From assembly GCF_018131185.1 (NCBI RefSeq), contig NZ_JAFCJE010000004.1, forward strand, positions 620,001-684,000: DNA of 64,000 nucleotides, given 5' to 3'. The position numbers and the translations under genes are program-made. The notes under the pieces were generated by a model that had not been told where the DNA came from, ran no database searches, and saw only the letters and a program-made list of their open reading frames with translations. Source of the DNA: Bradyrhizobium diazoefficiens (GTDB lineage: Bacteria; Pseudomonadota; Alphaproteobacteria; Rhizobiales; Xanthobacteraceae). Each line of letters starts with the position of its first letter. The stretch's first letter is position 1. Shown in pieces: positions 61,259-64,000 of the stretch.

Positions 61259-61843
61259 CTAGACGCCGATGACGGGCACGCCGATCACGACCGGATGGAA
61301 CGCGAAGGCGAGCGCGAGATAGGCGACGAGACCGACTGCGACGGCGATCAGATCGTTGCTGACGCCGCCGACCGGTATAGGCGGGCCGCCGGCGTCGGTG
61401 CGATGCTTCAGCGAGATGCGATCATATACCGCCCAGCCCAGGAACGAGCCGAACAGGATGATGGAGCCGAGGTCGCCATTGGCGAGCAGATGCGCCGCCG
61501 CCCACAGCTTGATGCCGGCCAGCATCGGATGCTTCAGCGTCGCATAGATGCGGCCGCGCAAATAAGAAGCGACCACCAGGATCACGGCAGGCAGCATCAG
61601 CGCGAGCGTGATGTGCTTCATCGCCTTCGGCGGGTACCAGACATCGATCCAGCCGGAGCTGCGATAGTGAGCGAAGCCCCAGATGATCAGCGCGAGCCCC
61701 GCCAGCGAGATCAGGCTGTAGAGGATCTTGTAGGTCCCCTCGCCCAGCCTCGCGATCGCCCGCGCGCGCGCCTCACGTTTCGTCGTGAAAGTATGGGCCG
61801 CGAAGAACAGCACCAACCCCAGGACCATCACCAGCAGACCCAT
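61259..61843 (-). CDS. NnrU-family membrane protein
   Basis: A 194-aa inner-membrane protein with about six helices. The start is placed at MGLLVMVLGLVLFFAAHTFTTKREARARAIARLGEGTYKILYSLISL, a characteristic NnrU-type N-terminus; HPMLAGIKLWAAAHLLANGD is the other recognisable block. The family includes NnrU of denitrifiers and the isomerase Z-ISO-like proteins. There is no denitrification gene nearby, so the link to nitrogen-oxide metabolism is not supported here. Confidence 0.8.
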   Translation of the reverse strand: MGLLVMVLGLVLFFAAHTFTTKREARARAIARLGEGTYKILYSLISLAGLALIIWGFAHYRSSGWIDVWYPPKAMKHITLALMLPAVILVVASYLRGRIYATLKHPMLAGIKLWAAAHLLANGDLGSIILFGSFLGWAVYDRISLKHRTDAGGPPIPVGGVSNDLIAVAVGLVAYLALAFAFHPVVIGVPVIGV

Positions 61844-61960
61844 GGCATCCTTCCCCAAGCAGCCCCCAGCAATGGCTATCATCGATTGGCCGATGGTCGC
61901 AACTCTCCCCCTCATGGTGAGGAGCGCGCCCTTGCGCACGGGCTGGAGCAATCCTCGCGG

Positions 61961-62551
61961 CTACTTGCCGAGCTCGCGATTATCGACATACCGGATCGCA
62001 ATCGGTCGGCCGGCCAGCGCCCCAGCGAGGCCGGCCGTGAATTTCAGCGGCAGGCACGCATTCAGCGATGCGTTGATCGCTTTGAGATAGGTGGTTCGGG
62101 TTTCTACCGGAACGCCAGGGGTCGCGAAGGTCAGCCGCGGCGGGCCGATCAGGCCGCCCGCCTTGTTGAAGCTGAAGCGCACCGACATCTGCATGCCCGC
62201 GCGCGCATTGTCAGATGGCGGCGACCAGCAGCTGCGCAACTCGGCGAAGAGATCGCCGATCGTGTCCAGATCGTGATCGGGCTTCTGGTATTTGGCGAGA
62301 TCAGACTCTGATGGAACGCTCTGGATGGTGAGCTGGAGGTTCTGGCCGTAGGGATAATCGATCTCTGGAATGCAGGGACCGGGATCGAGCAGGCTGCAAT
62401 AGGATGGCGTGCAGGGCCGGCCGTCGAGCACGCTGCACGGCTCGTGCGCAAACGGGATCGGATTGATCTGCCGGGGCCGCGCATCGGCGGCGGCTGACGT
62501 CGCCAGCAGCAGGAGAATCAGGATGCCGCGCCACATGTGACGAGACCGCAT
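61961..62551 (-). CDS. Secreted protein with TonB-C-like end
   Basis: About 196 residues from the ATG at 62551. Signal peptide: MWRGILILLLLATSAAADARP. A Cys-rich segment follows (EPCSVLDGRPCTPSYCSLLDPGPCIPEIDYPYG), probably disulfide-bonded. The C-terminal 90 residues (ELRSCWSPPSDNARAGMQMSVRFSFNKAGGLIGPPRLTFATPG...INASLNACLPLKFTAGL) have the pattern of a TonB/TolA C-terminal-like domain. Periplasmic; function unknown. Confidence 0.72.
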   Translation of the reverse strand: MRSRHMWRGILILLLLATSAAADARPRQINPIPFAHEPCSVLDGRPCTPSYCSLLDPGPCIPEIDYPYGQNLQLTIQSVPSESDLAKYQKPDHDLDTIGDLFAELRSCWSPPSDNARAGMQMSVRFSFNKAGGLIGPPRLTFATPGVPVETRTTYLKAINASLNACLPLKFTAGLAGALAGRPIAIRYVDNRELGK

Positions 62552-62690
62552 TGGCATTTGGACCACAGGTGGCGACGCTTGTGAACGGATCAAGTGGGAC
62601 GACCAGCTTGCAACGGAACGTGGGAAAGCAACCCCGTGCAAAGTAGATGGTCCTCAGCCGAACACGCTCGGTCGGGAGCGCAAACTCGCA

Positions 62691-63668
62691 TCACTCGACG
62701 ACTTGGTCCGCTTGTGCCACCAGCGTAGGCGGTACACTCAGGCCCAGCGCATTCGCTGTCTTGAGATTGATCAGGAATTGGAATTCATTCGGCTGCTGGA
62801 CTGGCAAATCCGCAGGACGCGCTCCTCTCAACAGGCGGTCGACATAGTCCGCCGAGCGACCGACGAGGTGCGAAATCGAGACCCCGTACGACATCAGCCC
62901 GCCATCCGTGACGAAGAAAGGGAACGGATACATCGCCGGCAGGCGGTGGGCGGCCGCCAGGTCGAGAATCAATCGCCGGTGAACGATTGGAAACGCGTCG
63001 GGAAAGATCAGCAGGCCCCCGTATGGCTCCTCTGCGAAGCGGGAGATCGCCCGGTCGAGCTCGGCGGCGTTGTGCGCCGGCGCGGGAACAAGCTGGAGCT
63101 GGACCGCCGGAATGACCGCCTCCACGGAGGGCATCAGGATCATGGGAGCTGTTCGCGGATTGAAGACCGCGGCGACCCTTCGCACCTGTGGCGCCGCCTG
63201 CTTGAGCAATTGCAACCACTTGCCGGCCATTTCGGGCTCGAAAGTCGTGAAACCCGTAATATTTCCACCCGGCTTGCTCAGACTTTGAACGAAACCGGCA
63301 CCCACTGGATCGGCAACAACCGCGAAGACGATCGGCAAAGTTGGCGCGCGTCGCCTCAAGGCTTCCACGGACGGAGTGCTGATTGCAACAAGCACGTCCG
63401 GCCGCATATCCACTAGCTCAGCCGCCTGGGCATCCGCCAGATTCGGATCGCCGGCCCACCAGCGATATTCGATATGGATGTTGCGTCCCTGCTCCCAACC
63501 GAGTTCACCCAGACGCTGCCTCAGTTTCTGGTAGCTGGCCTGGCTCTCCGCGTCGGTGGGCCTGCCCCCCGCCAGCGCACCGATCCGCCGCACACTACCT
63601 TGCGCGGATGCGCCAAACGGGTAGCTTGCCGCGCCTGCAGCAAGCGTGATGAATTCGCGCCGCCTCAT
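62691..63668 (-). CDS. ABC-type solute-binding protein (ABC_sub_bind/DUF534-like)
   Basis: About 325 residues. The N-terminus MRRREFITLAAGAASYPFGASA has a twin-Arg-like signal typical of this group in Bradyrhizobium. The mature part matches the TrpX/YnjB-type binding family: RRIGALAGGRPTDAESQASYQKLRQRLGELGWEQGRNIHIEYRW, then RADVLVAISTPSVEAL-like and PIVFAVVADPVGAGFVQSLSKPGGNITGFT. These genes are often present in many copies without transporter genes; none is adjacent here. Ligand unknown. I use 63668 as start because the signal begins there. Confidence 0.85.
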   Translation of the reverse strand: MRRREFITLAAGAASYPFGASAQGSVRRIGALAGGRPTDAESQASYQKLRQRLGELGWEQGRNIHIEYRWWAGDPNLADAQAAELVDMRPDVLVAISTPSVEALRRRAPTLPIVFAVVADPVGAGFVQSLSKPGGNITGFTTFEPEMAGKWLQLLKQAAPQVRRVAAVFNPRTAPMILMPSVEAVIPAVQLQLVPAPAHNAAELDRAISRFAEEPYGGLLIFPDAFPIVHRRLILDLAAAHRLPAMYPFPFFVTDGGLMSYGVSISHLVGRSADYVDRLLRGARPADLPVQQPNEFQFLINLKTANALGLSVPPTLVAQADQVVE

Positions 63669-63724
63669 GACCGTCGACCTCGCCATGCGTTGCCGTCCTG
63701 CATCAGGAGAACGTCTAAGAAAGA

Positions 63725-64000
63725 CTATCCCTTTTTCTTGACGTCCTTGACGTTCGTGAACTCGATGCCCTCGGCGCGCTCCTTGGTGTAGCCGAGATAG
63801 AACTCGTTCCGCGCCAGATACACGGGATCGCCATCGACGTCGTCGGCGATGCTGGAGGTGTTGGCGGCAATGAAGGTATCGAGTTTCTTGCGGTCGTCCG
63901 AGGAGACCCAGCGCGCCAGCTGGAATTCGCTGACCTCGAACTCGACCGGCAGCGAATATTCCGCCTCCAGCCGCGCCTTCAGCACGTCGAGCTGCAGTGC
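63725..64000 (-). CDS. prfC: Peptide chain release factor 3 (3' part only)
   Basis: The frame runs off the right edge, so only ~91 C-terminal residues are present, beginning ALQLDVLKARLEAEYSLPVEF. The block FQLARWVSSDDRKKLDTFIAANTSSIADDVDGDPVYLARNEFYLGY and the end EGIEFTNVKD are typical of domain III of RF3, the GTPase that recycles RF1/RF2 from the ribosome. The GTPase domain lies outside the window, so it cannot be checked. Confidence 0.88.
   Translation of the reverse strand, partial: ALQLDVLKARLEAEYSLPVEFEVSEFQLARWVSSDDRKKLDTFIAANTSSIADDVDGDPVYLARNEFYLGYTKERAEGIEFTNVKDVKKKG

Noticed and set aside
60482..62311. A 609-codon plus-strand frame across the acyl-CoA ligase and NnrU genes
   Set aside because: Antisense shadow; the minus strand carries clear family motifs over the same bases.
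1..64000. CRISPR arrays, prophage, insertion sequences, rRNA and tRNA genes
   Set aside because: No regularly spaced repeats, no transposase or phage proteins, and no tRNA- or rRNA-like sequences were found on either strand.

Overview
The window is about 64 kb of high-GC DNA from an alphaproteobacterium, almost certainly Bradyrhizobium or a close relative in the Nitrobacteraceae. This rests on the gene orders, the protein sequences, and several families of dispersed intergenic repeats that I recognise as typical of that group. No rRNA, tRNA, CRISPR array, transposase or phage gene was seen. Most of the window is chromosomal core interleaved with accessory blocks.

Layout. (1) 2-5950, plus strand: lptG (partial), lptD, surA, pdxA and rsmA, an overlapping envelope-biogenesis operon. 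(2) 6044-11257: a zinc alcohol dehydrogenase, three Crp/Fnr-type regulators, small proteins and a cupin. (3) 11340-12110: repeat DNA with very strong inverted repeats. (4) 12355-20217: a membrane protein, then on the minus strand fabD, fabG, acpP, fabF, mltG, yicC and gmk, for fatty-acid synthesis and wall/nucleotide functions. (5) 20408-22187: a TetR regulator with a fatty-acid desaturase and its operator. (6) 22406-24973: rpsF, rpsR, a DUF2232-type membrane protein and rplI, with a possible SD-sequestering leader. (7) 24986-29211: a repeat, a TetR/thioesterase pair with a 30-bp operator, a mono-haem protein, a CFA-synthase-type methyltransferase and a 39-residue membrane peptide. (8) 29504-33433: dnaB, alr, a Cys-rich protein and xth. 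(9) 33437-47938: a probable accessory block with a gene remnant, a CzcBA-type RND metal efflux operon without an outer-membrane factor, a voltage-sensor-like K+ channel with a zinc ribbon, and a FadR-type regulated operon. That operon encodes a beta-hydroxyacid dehydrogenase, a polar-amino-acid-type ABC transporter, an RpiB-type isomerase and a PfkB kinase. (10) 48010-51803: radA, cvpA, purF. (11) 51963-55327: an SDR, an NHL beta-propeller and a Peripla_BP_6 solute-binding protein. (12) 55421-59428: an MFS exporter, der, a lipoprotein and a YfgM-like TPR protein. (13) 59594-64000: an acyl-CoA ligase, a NnrU-family protein, two secreted proteins and the 3' end of prfC.

The best candidate for an undescribed system is the 40.6-46.7 kb catabolic operon. 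Its transporter type suggests an amino-acid-like or small acidic substrate, while its enzymes suggest a phosphorylated sugar or sugar acid. A 40-bp composite operator with four TGGTC half-sites lies directly before its regulator. Secondary candidates are the 0.6-kb structured repeat at 11.5-12.1 kb, the rpsF leader stem, the two multi-half-site TetR operators, and the lipoprotein occupying the position that bamB holds in many proteobacteria. All function assignments come from reading protein sequence and context without database searches.
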